NCBI GenBank assembly: GCA_049363815.1
Contig: JBMQEM010000023.1
Location: 1 to 64,000 of the forward strand
DNA from: JADKIH01 sp049363815
GTDB lineage: Bacteria > Bacteroidota > Bacteroidia > AKYH767-A > 2013-40CM-41-45
Reading direction: 5' to 3'
DNA length: 64,000 bases
In this document: positions 43,486-52,253 of the stretch, in pieces
Layout of the letters: the number at the start of each line of letters is the position of its first letter
How positions within the stretch are numbered: position 1 is the stretch's first letter
Program-made: the position numbers and the translations under genes
The notes under the pieces: generated by a model
What the model was told of the DNA's origin: nothing
What the model saw: the letters and a program-made list of their open reading frames with translations, nothing else
Databases searched by the model: none

Positions 43486-44507
43486 CCGGCCGAATTCAAT
43501 TCATTCTTGTGTACAGGCAACAGATCAAGAAATTTCTTCACTGTTTCATGTAAAGAAAGTTCCGATCTTCCACCAGAGGCATTTTTATGTCCGCCACCAC
43601 TAAAATATTTTCCGGAAAATTCTTTCACGGAAAAATCACCTTTTGAACGGAATGATATTTTAATCAATCCGTCTTTCTCCGAAAAGAAAGCAGCAAACCT
43701 GATTCCGTTTATACTTAATGCATAATTGACCAACCCTTCTGTATCTCCGCTTTTATGATTGAACATTTCAAGTTCTGCTTGCGATAATGCAAGGTAAGCA
43801 GTATTGAATTCAGGTAAAACGATCAGTTTTTCCTTCAGCGAATATCCAAGTAAACGTAATCTGTTTTCAGTACTGGTATCATAAACTCTTTCATGGATCC
43901 GGTAATTCTCTGCTCCAGCTTCCATAAGACTTGCAATGATCCTGTGCACATCCGCCTTCATTGATGAATAGCGAAATGAATTTGTATCAGTCATGATACC
44001 ACAATACAAACATTCAGCAATTTCTTTATTGATCTTGCCTGAATCACCTAAAGCATCAATGAAGCGATAGATCAATTCACAAGTTGAACATGCTTCAGTG
44101 AATGAAAAAACATGATCGTAAACGTTTTCAGGATCCAGATGATGATCGATCAATACTTTTTTTGCTCCTGACTTCCGAAGATCGCTTTCCATTGCATCTA
44201 CTCTGCTCAGCCAGTTAAAATCCAGACAAAAAATCAAATCTGCATTACTGAGAAGTTCCTGGGCCTGCTTTGTTGAATATTCAAAATTGACTACAATGTT
44301 ATTCGAAGGTAACCAATAAAGGAAATCCGGATAATCACTTGGAGTTACCACATTGACATTGCAACCTAATAATTTCAGATAATTGTACAATCCCAATGAT
44401 GACCCCATGGCATCACCATCAGGACGATGGTGCGTCGTGATCACTATGTTTTTCGAATCGCTGATCAATTTTTTTACTGCAGTGACCTCTGCCGGTGGGA
44501 ATTGCAT
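43482..44507 (-). CDS. DHH-family phosphoesterase (NrnA-like nanoRNase/pAp phosphatase)
   Basis: A 341-residue DHH-DHHA1 protein that degrades nanoRNA or 3'-phosphoadenosine 5'-phosphate. Motifs: ITTHHRPDGDAMGSSLGL (motif I/II), FCLDFNWLSRVD, the DHH signature VLIDHHLDPEN, YCGIMTDTNSFRYSSM, and the DHHA1 glycine-rich FSGGGHKNASGG. Start at ATG 44507 (MQFPPAEVTAVKKL) fits the family better than the one 27 bases upstream. It heads the operon with two FKBP lipoproteins. Confidence 0.92.
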   Translation of the reverse strand: MQFPPAEVTAVKKLISDSKNIVITTHHRPDGDAMGSSLGLYNYLKLLGCNVNVVTPSDYPDFLYWLPSNNIVVNFEYSTKQAQELLSNADLIFCLDFNWLSRVDAMESDLRKSGAKKVLIDHHLDPENVYDHVFSFTEACSTCELIYRFIDALGDSGKINKEIAECLYCGIMTDTNSFRYSSMKADVHRIIASLMEAGAENYRIHERVYDTSTENRLRLLGYSLKEKLIVLPEFNTAYLALSQAELEMFNHKSGDTEGLVNYALSINGIRFAAFFSEKDGLIKISFRSKGDFSVKEFSGKYFSGGGHKNASGGRSELSLHETVKKFLDLLPVHKNELNSAG

Positions 44508-44630
44508 ACTGTGCCTAATTATTTGGTATTGCAAGGAAATTTTTTGTCTGACTATTGATGATTTTTATTGGATAAATTATTCAAACAGATATGTAATAAA
44601 TCTCAGCCTGATTCTTTACATTCAAGAATT

Positions 44631-44666
44631 CCTTGGTCTCCTTGTGTTCCTGGTGTTCTTGTGTTT
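44631..44666 (-). repeat. 9-nt tandem array upstream of nrnA-like gene
   Basis: On the plus strand CCTTGGTCT, CCTTGTGTT, CCTGGTGTT and CTTGTGTTT follow in exact 9-base register. On the minus strand this reads AACACAAGG-type units, related to AACACYAAG at 21263, 41135 and 41411. It lies between the subtilase stop (44695) and the DHH gene. Confidence 0.7.
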
Positions 44667-44694
44667 TATTTTGTGTATAATTTGTGTTTAATTC

Positions 44695-46842
44695 TCAATC
44701 AATTTTCTCAAACCTTTTCGTGCAACTTCCCTTTACACTTTCAATTTTTACAAAATAAATCCCTGCTTTCAGATCACGCACAGAAACTACAGAATGCTTT
44801 CCATTCAATTTAATATCTTTCACTTTTCTGCCAAGGAGATCCGTAACAGTCACCTTCGGATCTGAAATATCTTCATTTAAAAGCAATGAAAATTCCGTGC
44901 TCGTGGGATTAGGATACAAATGAACAGTCATATTCTCTTCTATTTCCGAAGTTGAAACAAAACCGCAATTGGTCAGGGTATTGAAGGCATCTGCTTTTCC
45001 ATAACCCCAGGCGTTGTTAGGAAGAGGCCCCCAGGTAAAAGAGTCATGTGCTGCACAATTCATAATTGCACTTTTAAAATCAGACCATGTAGCAGTTGGA
45101 TTTTGTTGTAAAAATAATGCTCCTATTCCTGCAACAACAGGTGCAGAAGCTGATGTACCACCACCTGTCTGGTGCAATCCACCGGGTGCGACTTTATATG
45201 GTTGCGCTCCTATCAATCCAGGCATTAATGTCATCACTCCTGTCGATACTATGTGATGACCGGGTGCGGCGATTTCAGGTTTGATCCGGTTATCACGAGT
45301 AGGCCCTCTGCTACTGTTTTCAGCAAGGTCTCTCGGACGATCGGAAGGTGTGATCTGAACAGTATTATTGTAATCCAGATGTCTGTCAGTATTATAATAA
45401 TTTCCAACAGTGATCACATTATCCAGACAGGCCATACCACTTACAATTGATTGATTCGTATCAGGCGCCCAGTAATGTGTGATGTCAGGAAATGTTCCGA
45501 CACTAGGAATATTCTGCCATTCATAATCAAATGACCAGCTATCGTACCTTCCATTACCTGTTGTGGTGAAACGCCAGTTGTAAGCATTTGAATCCGGAAG
45601 AACATAAATTTCCAGTTCATATACACCATCATTTACGGATGTATACATCTGAACTATTCCGATCCGCTTTGTATTTACAATAAGGTTCCGGGTATAAAAT
45701 GTATTTATAGTTGGTGTGATATTAATAAATGGCAGATCACCTCTGTGTTCATAATATGGCGAGATCTTATCTGCTCCAACTGAAAATCTGATCTGATTGA
45801 ATTGGGCAGTATCTGCATAGATCTGAATGTATGCACCCGGAATACCGGCATTGTACCTGAACCAGGTAAAAACTGTATCTCCTGCAACCGAATTTCTTCC
45901 GAGATGAAAAGGATAAACTATTCCAACATTGCCTGCTGCTGCAACCAGAATTCTTCCACTTTGTGCGTCGATAAGATTGCTGATGTATTGTGCTTCAAGA
46001 TCCTGACCGTCGTGTGAACCATCATAAGATCCAAGTGAAGCATTTATAACGCATGGTTTTCCTAATTGCTGTGCCTTATCGAAAATGTATTCAACAGCAT
46101 GAGCAAGTCGGGGTACATTATCATTCGCAGCAAAATCATAACAAACAATGATCAGATCTGATTTTGGTGCAACACCCTGAAAATGGCCGACAGCACTTCC
46201 ATTTCCTGCAGCAATTCCGGTAACATAAGTTCCATGTCCGAACTGATCTTCCCCTGTATGTGAAACAGCAAGTCCACCCATGATGTCGGCATCATTCCAC
46301 TCCTGACCATAAGCATAAGGCTGCGGAGTATTTGGCGCATTGGGTTTTGTCATGTCCCACAGATATTTGATCCGGGTATAGCCTGTGCTGTCTTTGAAAT
46401 CAAGATGGTTGATGTCAATTCCGGAATCAATAATACCCATGATCACACCTGTTCCATCATAGGATTGTGGCAAAGGAGTTTGTCCGGTGTGCACTTCGTC
46501 AACACGCGATAACATTCTCATGGTATCATTAAGTACCTGTACACGTCTTAAATTTCCCTGTATGATCTTTACAAATGGTTTATCGATCAATTCGGCAATT
46601 GTATTCAATGACAGACGGGCTGAAATGATCTTTCCTGAGGTTCCGATTATCTTTCCGTTTCTGGCAGAAATAAAATCCGAGATCTCATTTACATCACCTT
46701 TGATCAGGACATCAGTTACAGTTGCTTTCGATAGCTGATTTGAATTCAGTTTCTGACGCAACGACATATTCACAGATGTCTGTGCAACCGACATGGAAGC
46801 AAATAAAACTAAAATGACAGAGAAGAAATAGTTCTTATTCAT
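44695..46842 (-). CDS. subtilisin-like (S8) serine protease with T9SS sorting domain
   Basis: A 715-residue secreted protease. Signal peptide from ATG 46842 (MNKNYFFSVILVLFASMSVAQ), propeptide-like I9 region (about 25-105), then a subtilase domain with the triad Asp139 (IIDSGID), His203 (GHGTYVTG) and Ser564 (GGTSASAPVVAG). A large insertion of beta-rich sequence lies between His and Ser (roughly 300-470). The C-terminus carries YPNPTSTEFSL and DLLGRKVKDI, a T9SS type A sorting domain. Probably a surface or secreted protease that degrades external proteins. Confidence 0.93.
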   Translation of the reverse strand: MNKNYFFSVILVLFASMSVAQTSVNMSLRQKLNSNQLSKATVTDVLIKGDVNEISDFISARNGKIIGTSGKIISARLSLNTIAELIDKPFVKIIQGNLRRVQVLNDTMRMLSRVDEVHTGQTPLPQSYDGTGVIMGIIDSGIDINHLDFKDSTGYTRIKYLWDMTKPNAPNTPQPYAYGQEWNDADIMGGLAVSHTGEDQFGHGTYVTGIAAGNGSAVGHFQGVAPKSDLIIVCYDFAANDNVPRLAHAVEYIFDKAQQLGKPCVINASLGSYDGSHDGQDLEAQYISNLIDAQSGRILVAAAGNVGIVYPFHLGRNSVAGDTVFTWFRYNAGIPGAYIQIYADTAQFNQIRFSVGADKISPYYEHRGDLPFINITPTINTFYTRNLIVNTKRIGIVQMYTSVNDGVYELEIYVLPDSNAYNWRFTTTGNGRYDSWSFDYEWQNIPSVGTFPDITHYWAPDTNQSIVSGMACLDNVITVGNYYNTDRHLDYNNTVQITPSDRPRDLAENSSRGPTRDNRIKPEIAAPGHHIVSTGVMTLMPGLIGAQPYKVAPGGLHQTGGGTSASAPVVAGIGALFLQQNPTATWSDFKSAIMNCAAHDSFTWGPLPNNAWGYGKADAFNTLTNCGFVSTSEIEENMTVHLYPNPTSTEFSLLLNEDISDPKVTVTDLLGRKVKDIKLNGKHSVVSVRDLKAGIYFVKIESVKGSCTKRFEKID

Positions 46843-47207
46843 TAAATCGAATTTAAAGCCGGGATTGAATAGTGTAAACCCAGGAAAAGGAATTGTATTC
46901 CTTTTAGTTAGATATAGCAACCAAAGATGCCACTCCTTCCTTTTCTATTCACAAAAGTGCTGAAAAATTATAAAAAAAGTGTTGTGAATAAGTAATTTAA
47001 CGGGTTCTTTCTGACTTTGACCTCATAATTAGGTGAATTGGTATGCTATTTTTATTGCAGCTGTAGATAAATTCAAAGGATGGGTTTAATCATATCTGAA
47101 TTTTCTTATATTTGGATAACAGAAACGGAGTATCAAGATCGGTTTTTGTTCTCCCGCTAATCTTTCCTATCCACCCCACCTCTGGATTTGTCAAAACTGC
47201 CTGCAAA
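46843..47207. other. 365-bp divergent gap
   Basis: No gene seen. The left end holds a 9-base hairpin AAAAGGAAT-TGT-ATTCCTTTT (46885-46905) in the probable 5' leader of the protease. A CATCTTTG near-match to the -7 box occurs on the minus strand at 46922-46929. On the right is the promoter box at 47107-47114. Confidence 0.55.
47107..47114 (+). promoter_or_regulatory. -7 box TATATTTG with TTTA at -33
   Basis: TAnnTTTG match with TTTA 18 bases upstream (47085-47088). The leader to the ATG at 47208 would be about 87 bases. A longer reading frame starting at 47112 would begin inside this box, which argues for the later start. Confidence 0.45.
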
Positions 47208-47510
47208 ATGCAAAGCTCAGTGTTTCAATATCCATATGAAAAAGTTCTCCGAAGGACTCACGGTGTTTTATCCAAACTCGGATTGAAAGTAACAGATTTT
47301 GACAAAAAGAAAGGCAGTATAAAAGCCCGTTCTAATTTTTCTTTTACCAGACCTACAGTGAAAATCGATCTGCTCATTGAAGAAATGGAGAATCACAATA
47401 CCAAGGTTTCTGTAACCGGACTACAGATCAAACGTCACTTTTTTCAACGTAAGTATGATGCTCAGGTCAGAGAGTCGGAGATTCTGGATGCTATTACGAC
47501 GGTAATATAA
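47208..47510 (+). CDS. small protein of unknown function
   Basis: A 100-residue soluble protein. The pattern VFQYPYEKVLRRTHGVLSKLGLKVTDFDKKKGSI-KARSNFSF, then IDLLIEEMENHNTKVSVTG, suggests a small alpha/beta two-layer domain (helix, strand, strand) resembling the fold of many DUF1499/DUF4410-like lipid- or membrane-associated domains, but I cannot assign one. I start at ATG 47208 because codons before it look non-coding and overlap the promoter. A 7-nt-phased array begins just after the stop. Confidence 0.65.
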   Translation: MQSSVFQYPYEKVLRRTHGVLSKLGLKVTDFDKKKGSIKARSNFSFTRPTVKIDLLIEEMENHNTKVSVTGLQIKRHFFQRKYDAQVRESEILDAITTVI

Positions 47511-47513
47511 TAA

Positions 47514-47541
47514 GTAGTGAGTTATAAGTTGTGCGTTGTAC
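47514..47541 (+). repeat. 7-nt-phased half array
   Basis: GTA at 47514, then GTT at 47521, 47528 and 47535 (GTTATAA, GTTGTGC, GTTGTAC). The units differ fully outside GTT, yet the 7-base register is kept. The following 100 bases show only a weak complementary arm. Confidence 0.6.
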
Positions 47542-47661
47542 AGCAGAAGTAAGTCCAATTCATTTCACTAAGGAATGTAGACAGAAGTAGCAAAACTTCA
47601 GTATTGCCATCCGCCACTTACCAATTTCTACTTACTAAAAAATAACTACTTTCGCCTTCAA

Positions 47662-48867
47662 ATGAACACCCGACGACAACAATTTCTCCGGCACGTTGCT
47701 CAAACAAGTCAGGCACCACCTGCATTAGATATTGAAAGTGCAAAAGGAGTTTATCTTTTCGATCAGAATGGAAAAAAATATCTGGACCTGATCTCCGGAA
47801 TCTCGGTTTCAAGTCTTGGGCATGGACATCCGGAAATTCTGGCTGCTGCAAAAGATCAGATCGACAAACATATGCACCTGATGGTTTATGGAGAATTCAT
47901 TATTTCACCACAGGTCAGTCTGGCAAAACGATTAAGTGAATTGCTTCCTGAAAATTTATCTTCTGTATATTTTACCAACAGCGGTACTGAAGCTGTTGAA
48001 GGTGCTATGAAACTAGCCAAGCGTTTTACAGGAAGAACAAATTTTGTTTCATTCAAAAACTCCTATCATGGAAGCACACAGGGGGCTTTGAGTCTGAGTG
48101 GAAATGAATGGTTGAAAAATGCTTATCGTCCGCTATTAAATGGAATTTCAATTTTAGATTTCAACGATATTTCTCAATTCAATCTGATCGATCGTAACAC
48201 AGCGGCAGTTTTCGTTGAACCTATTCAGGCAGAAGCCGGCATCCGGCTTCCTGAAAATGATTTCCTCAAAAAACTTTCCGACCATTGTAAAAAAGTCGGT
48301 GCATTATTGATATTTGACGAGATCCAGACCGGAATGGGAAGAACCGGAAAATTATTTTCGTTCCAACATTTTAATGTAGTTCCTGACGTGCTGCTTTTAG
48401 GAAAAGCACTCGGCGGTGGAATGCCGGTTGGTGCATTTATTTCTTCGAATGAGATCATGCAGACCTTGTCATTTGAACCGGTCCTTGGTCATCTAACCAC
48501 TTTCGGTGGACATCCAGTTTGCTGTGCTACTGCAAGTGCAGCCCTGGAGATTGTGGTTCGCGAAAAACTGGCGGAAAATGTCATAGAAAAGGAAAAATTG
48601 TTCAGAAAACTACTTGTTCATGAAAACATCAGAATAATTAGAGGAAAAGGTTTGTTACTTTGCATTCAATTTGAAAGTGAAAAATTCAATCAGGAAGTGA
48701 TCGCGAAATGTTATGAAAACGGACTGATCACCGACTGGTTTTTATTTGCAGCAGATTGTCTCAGGATTGCTCCACCACTGATCATCAATGAAGATGAAAT
48801 AAGAGAATGCTGCAGCATAATTATCAGATCAATTGAAGAAGTAAAGAATCAAATAACAGTCAAGTAA
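47662..48867 (+). CDS. class III aminotransferase (ornithine/acetylornithine type)
   Basis: A 401-residue PLP-dependent fold-type I aminotransferase. Motifs: YLFDQNGKKYLDLISGISVSSLGHGHPE, YFTNSGTEAVEGAMKLAKR, FKNSYHGSTQGALS, VFVEPIQAEAGI, LLIFDEIQTGMGRTGK and the PLP-lysine region LLGKALGGGMPVGAF. It is close to acetylornithine/ornithine aminotransferases, but no arginine gene is near, so the substrate is open (an omega-amino group or succinylornithine-type compound). It runs 12 bases into the response regulator gene at 48880. Confidence 0.87.
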   Translation: MNTRRQQFLRHVAQTSQAPPALDIESAKGVYLFDQNGKKYLDLISGISVSSLGHGHPEILAAAKDQIDKHMHLMVYGEFIISPQVSLAKRLSELLPENLSSVYFTNSGTEAVEGAMKLAKRFTGRTNFVSFKNSYHGSTQGALSLSGNEWLKNAYRPLLNGISILDFNDISQFNLIDRNTAAVFVEPIQAEAGIRLPENDFLKKLSDHCKKVGALLIFDEIQTGMGRTGKLFSFQHFNVVPDVLLLGKALGGGMPVGAFISSNEIMQTLSFEPVLGHLTTFGGHPVCCATASAALEIVVREKLAENVIEKEKLFRKLLVHENIRIIRGKGLLLCIQFESEKFNQEVIAKCYENGLITDWFLFAADCLRIAPPLIINEDEIRECCSIIIRSIEEVKNQITVK

Positions 48868-48879
48868 TAAGACAAAAAT

Positions 48880-49557
48880 ATGAATGTACTCATTGTAGAA
48901 GATGAAAGACAATTGTCGCATGAAATTGAGATCTTTCTGACCAAGCAAGGTTATCATTGCGATGTTGCTTTCAATGGTAAAAGCGCATCAGAGAAGATCT
49001 TTGTGAACTCATACGATTTTGTTTTGCTTGATATTGGCCTGCCTGAACACAATGGATTTCAATTGCTGAAAGAAGCAAAAGAAGCCGGAAAGGACGGGGC
49101 TTTTATAATACTGACTGCAAGGGGTTCGATTGATGACAGGATCACCGGACTTGATCTGGGTGCTGATGACTATCTTGCAAAACCATTTTCGCTACTGGAA
49201 TTACAGGCCAGGATGCAGGCTATCCTGAGAAGAAAACATGGACTGAAAAACAATATGATCCAGATCCATGAATATTCAATGGACATCCAGAACAGAACTG
49301 TTTACTTTGAAAAGAATGCCATCAGTCTGACGAAAAAAGAATTTGACATTCTCCATTACATGGCGCTTCATAAGAACCGCGTGATCACACGAATGCAGCT
49401 TACAGAACATATCTGGGGCGATGTGCTGGAAGAAGATTATGAATCCAATTATATCGATGTCCATATGAAAAATTTAAGAAAGAAATTGTCTGCATATGGT
49501 AATTCCGATTTTATTGAAACAGTGCGTGGAATCGGTTACAGGTTGAATATGGCATAA
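48880..49557 (+). CDS. OmpR/PhoB-family response regulator
   Basis: A 225-residue regulator: receiver domain with EDE near the N-terminus, phospho-acceptor Asp51 in FVLLDIGLPEHNG, Thr in ILTARGS and Lys in LAKPF, followed by a winged-helix domain with SLTKKEFDILHYMALHKNRVI and the IDVHMKNLRKKL recognition helix. It is the second two-component regulator of the window. It lies between the aminotransferase and its kinase, which begins after a 113-base gap filled by a repeat hairpin. Confidence 0.93.
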   Translation: MNVLIVEDERQLSHEIEIFLTKQGYHCDVAFNGKSASEKIFVNSYDFVLLDIGLPEHNGFQLLKEAKEAGKDGAFIILTARGSIDDRITGLDLGADDYLAKPFSLLELQARMQAILRRKHGLKNNMIQIHEYSMDIQNRTVYFEKNAISLTKKEFDILHYMALHKNRVITRMQLTEHIWGDVLEEDYESNYIDVHMKNLRKKLSAYGNSDFIETVRGIGYRLNMA

Positions 49558-49561
49558 CTTA

Positions 49562-49653
49562 GTTTAAGGTTGCGGGTGTAAGGTTACAGGTTAATCTCGT
49601 AGTCGACTACAATGCTAACCAGCAACCAAAACTTAAACCTGTTACTCAAAAAC
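49562..49653. repeat. 7-nt-phased imperfect hairpin between response regulator and kinase genes
   Basis: GTT/GTG recurs at 49562, 49569, 49576, 49583 and 49590 in exact 7-base steps (GTTTAAG, GTTGCGG, GTGTAAG, GTTACAG, GTTAATC). The other side has AAC at 49617, 49624, 49630 and 49636, less regular. The apex is the perfect palindrome GTAGTCGACTAC (49599-49610). It separates two genes of one signalling pair. Confidence 0.82.
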
Positions 49654-49670
49654 CACTACCTACTTAAAAA

Positions 49671-51005
49671 GTGAAGATCCAAGTAAAACTTTCTTTATAC
49701 AATGCCATTTCCAAAGTAGTCATTATCCTGGCCATTGGAGCGATCATTCCTATGCTCATTCAGAAAGTGGCCTATAATCATCTGGACCGAAGACTTGTGG
49801 CGCGTCTTGAAAAGACAATGCGGATGGTTGCTGTTGGGGGTCTGGATGAGATCGCACTTGATCAGGATTGCAGTTTTGACAGTTATAATATTTTCAAGGA
49901 AGAATTTGTTTCCATCGCACCCATTGCTGTGCTTCCACCCGACTTCGGACGGTATCATATTGAAAATGCTGAAAGGAAAATTGATGATGAGATCATCAAG
50001 CACAGAGTACTGACACAGGCATTTGTTTACGATAACCAGCTTTATTCAATTGACATTGGTGAAGGGCTTAATGCCTATGATCAGCTGAACGTAACAATAA
50101 AAAAATTCACGATCTGGATCATGGTTGCTGTGGTTGTGATCTCGATCTTTTTCGACTTACTTTTTGCAAGACTTCTTTTACGGCCTTTCAATAAGATCGT
50201 AAATGAAAAACTTCGTGATGTACAACATCCTTCGACATTTGACCCACTTCCTGTTAAAACATCAACGACAGAATTTTCTCACCTTGACAAAAGCATCAAT
50301 GAAATGATGGTCAAGATCCGTGAGACATTTGAAACGGAAAGGCAATTCATCATGAATGTTTCGCATGAGATCCTTACTCCTATTTCAATTCTCAAGAACA
50401 GAATTGAAAACATGATCTCTGACCCGGGAATTCCAGATAATGTTGTTGAGAGACTGGTGGATTCTCAGAAGACTTTAAGCCGGCTGACGAAAGTAGTGCG
50501 GAATCTTTTGTATATAAGTAAGATCGAAAATGCCCAGTATGTAAAAAATGAAAGTGCGGATCTGCAAATGATCATCAGGGAAATTTTCGAAGAACTGGAA
50601 GAACTTACCCAGGGTAAAGGAATCACTGTGATCAATGAATGGAAAGATGACTTTGTTTTCTCTCCATGTAATTTATCCCTTATTCATACTATGTTATTCA
50701 ACCTTATTACCAATGCAATTAAATACAACTGTGAGGAAGGTAAAATAACAGTTTCCGGAATGTGGGAAGGTGATTATTATGTTGTCAAGGTAAGTGATAC
50801 CGGCGACGGAATTTCAGCTAACCAATTGCCATTCATCTTTGATCGTTTCAAGCGTTTCCGTCCGGAAGACGATATGAGTTACGGACTGGGATTACCAATC
50901 GTGAAGACCATTGCCGATTTCCACGGGGTGAAGGTCAGCGCAGAATCCAAACTGAATGAGGGCAGTTGCTTTACCTTGCGTTTTCCGGGAAGCGGTGTTA
51001 GCTGA
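49671..51005 (+). CDS. two-component sensor histidine kinase
   Basis: A 444-residue kinase from GTG 49671. TM1 at about residues 14-34, a short periplasmic domain (about 35-140), TM2 (about 143-170), HAMP-like linker, HisKA with His232 in MNVSHEILTPISILKNRI, and HATPase_c with NLITNAIKYN, DTGDGIS, FDRFKRF and YGLGLPIVKTI. It probably pairs with the regulator upstream. Signal unknown. Confidence 0.92.
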   Translation: MKIQVKLSLYNAISKVVIILAIGAIIPMLIQKVAYNHLDRRLVARLEKTMRMVAVGGLDEIALDQDCSFDSYNIFKEEFVSIAPIAVLPPDFGRYHIENAERKIDDEIIKHRVLTQAFVYDNQLYSIDIGEGLNAYDQLNVTIKKFTIWIMVAVVVISIFFDLLFARLLLRPFNKIVNEKLRDVQHPSTFDPLPVKTSTTEFSHLDKSINEMMVKIRETFETERQFIMNVSHEILTPISILKNRIENMISDPGIPDNVVERLVDSQKTLSRLTKVVRNLLYISKIENAQYVKNESADLQMIIREIFEELEELTQGKGITVINEWKDDFVFSPCNLSLIHTMLFNLITNAIKYNCEEGKITVSGMWEGDYYVVKVSDTGDGISANQLPFIFDRFKRFRPEDDMSYGLGLPIVKTIADFHGVKVSAESKLNEGSCFTLRFPGSGVS

Positions 51006-51372
51006 GGCGTGAGAACCTGGCAGGACTTAGAAAATGGCTGAACAAATCTGAATGGAATTTCTTTTGGCTGATAAAAGATCAAATAATGCATAATGGTACA
51101 AATTCAACGAAATCTTTAATTCAGGTAATAATTGACTTTTGCCTTATGAATATTGAATTATTTCGAAGCCCTTACATCATATCTAACCAATTAATCAAGA
51201 CCAGATTGTTCAAAAAACCCCTTATTTAATCCTCCAATAATTATTTGTAAGTAAAAAGATTCTTATATATTTGTGCACCAAGCAAAAAATTGACAAAAAC
51301 AGCCAAAGTTTATAGTGGGAATGCCTAACGAATTGACTATCAGGCAGGTAATTCTTGTATAAAAAACTGAAA
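51006..51372. other. 367-bp gap upstream of PhyH-like gene
   Basis: No gene supported. AT-rich, with the promoter elements at 51244-51273. The remainder shows no repeat. Confidence 0.5.
51244..51273 (+). promoter_or_regulatory. promoter TTTG-N18-TATATTTG
   Basis: The best two-part match in the window to the Bacteroidota promoter: TTTG at 51244-51247 and TATATTTG at 51266-51273. Transcription would start near 51280, leaving a leader of about 90 bases before the PhyH-like gene. Confidence 0.6.
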
Positions 51373-52182
51373 ATGAGTAACACCCAATATCCTAAATTTA
51401 CCCTCGGCAATAAACTGACTGAGGAGCAAATTTCGTTTTTCGATAAAAACGGATTTATCCATTTTAGCGGCGCAGCTACACCTGAAGAGGTGAAAAGCAT
51501 TATCGCTTCAACTGAGGACCTTCAAAAGAAGTGGATCTCAAGTGGGATCAAGAAAATCAACGGCGTACCTATCAAATTTGGTCACGACGAGAACGGTACT
51601 CCTATCGTTCACCGCTTTCCATTCACAAGTCAGTACAGCGAAACTGTCCATGGCTTTGTTACCAGCGAAAGAATCCAAAGTCTGAAAGTATTGATGCCTA
51701 AAGGTTCTAGAATTGCTGAAAATGAAAAAGACGGTGTGATCGTAAATCATTACGTGAATACTTCAAACAGTAACTTCCGTCAGATGGGCTGGCATACCGA
51801 CAGTATGCGCGATATCTTCTACGGAAAGAAAGTTATGCCCATGCTGAATGTTGGACTTTATCTTGATGATTCATCATCTGATAAAGGCGGACTGCGGATC
51901 ATTCCTGGAACACATAAGCAGAATATGTTCTCTATGTTATTCAAGAAAGCATATTTCATGAATAACGATGAAGACAAAAATGAAATGCTTGTGGATGCTA
52001 AAGCAGGAGATGTTGTTGTTCATGATGGCCGTATCTGGCATCGTGTGGCTATGTCGCCGCTTACCGGAGCAGCAAGTCGTCGTCGTGTAATGTATATTCC
52101 TGTGATCATCGGAAAATACATGCCGAAATCAGATGAGAGTGCTACTCCATTCTATCACCATTTCCAGAAACTTGTAAAGTAA
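51373..52182 (+). CDS. phytanoyl-CoA dioxygenase-family (PhyH) Fe(II)/2OG oxygenase
   Basis: A 269-residue double-stranded beta-helix oxygenase. TEEQISFFDKNGFIHF is the typical PhyH N-terminal helix-strand. The metal site is H-x-D in GWHTDSMRD with a distal His in VVHDGRIWHRV, and an Arg in the RRR of SRRRVMYIP for 2-oxoglutarate. PGTHK confirms the family. Start at ATG 51373 (MSNTQYPKF); a TTG at 51355 is less likely. Substrate unknown; PhyH members hydroxylate lipids, amino acids or ectoine. Confidence 0.88.
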   Translation: MSNTQYPKFTLGNKLTEEQISFFDKNGFIHFSGAATPEEVKSIIASTEDLQKKWISSGIKKINGVPIKFGHDENGTPIVHRFPFTSQYSETVHGFVTSERIQSLKVLMPKGSRIAENEKDGVIVNHYVNTSNSNFRQMGWHTDSMRDIFYGKKVMPMLNVGLYLDDSSSDKGGLRIIPGTHKQNMFSMLFKKAYFMNNDEDKNEMLVDAKAGDVVVHDGRIWHRVAMSPLTGAASRRRVMYIPVIIGKYMPKSDESATPFYHHFQKLVK

Positions 52183-52204
52183 TTAGTTTACTAAAATCAT
52201 ATTT

Positions 52205-52236
52205 AAATGGAATCAGACCTCTGATTCCATTTTTTA
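52205..52236 (+). terminator. intrinsic terminator after PhyH gene
   Basis: AATGGAATCAGA pairs perfectly with TCTGATTCCATT (52206-52217 with 52220-52231), followed by TTTTTA. Confidence 0.9.
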
Positions 52237-52253
52237 TTTAATCCCATTACCAA

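Noticed and set aside
47112..47207. Longer start of the small gene at 47208
   Set aside because: It would begin inside the TATATTTG box, and its codons look non-coding.
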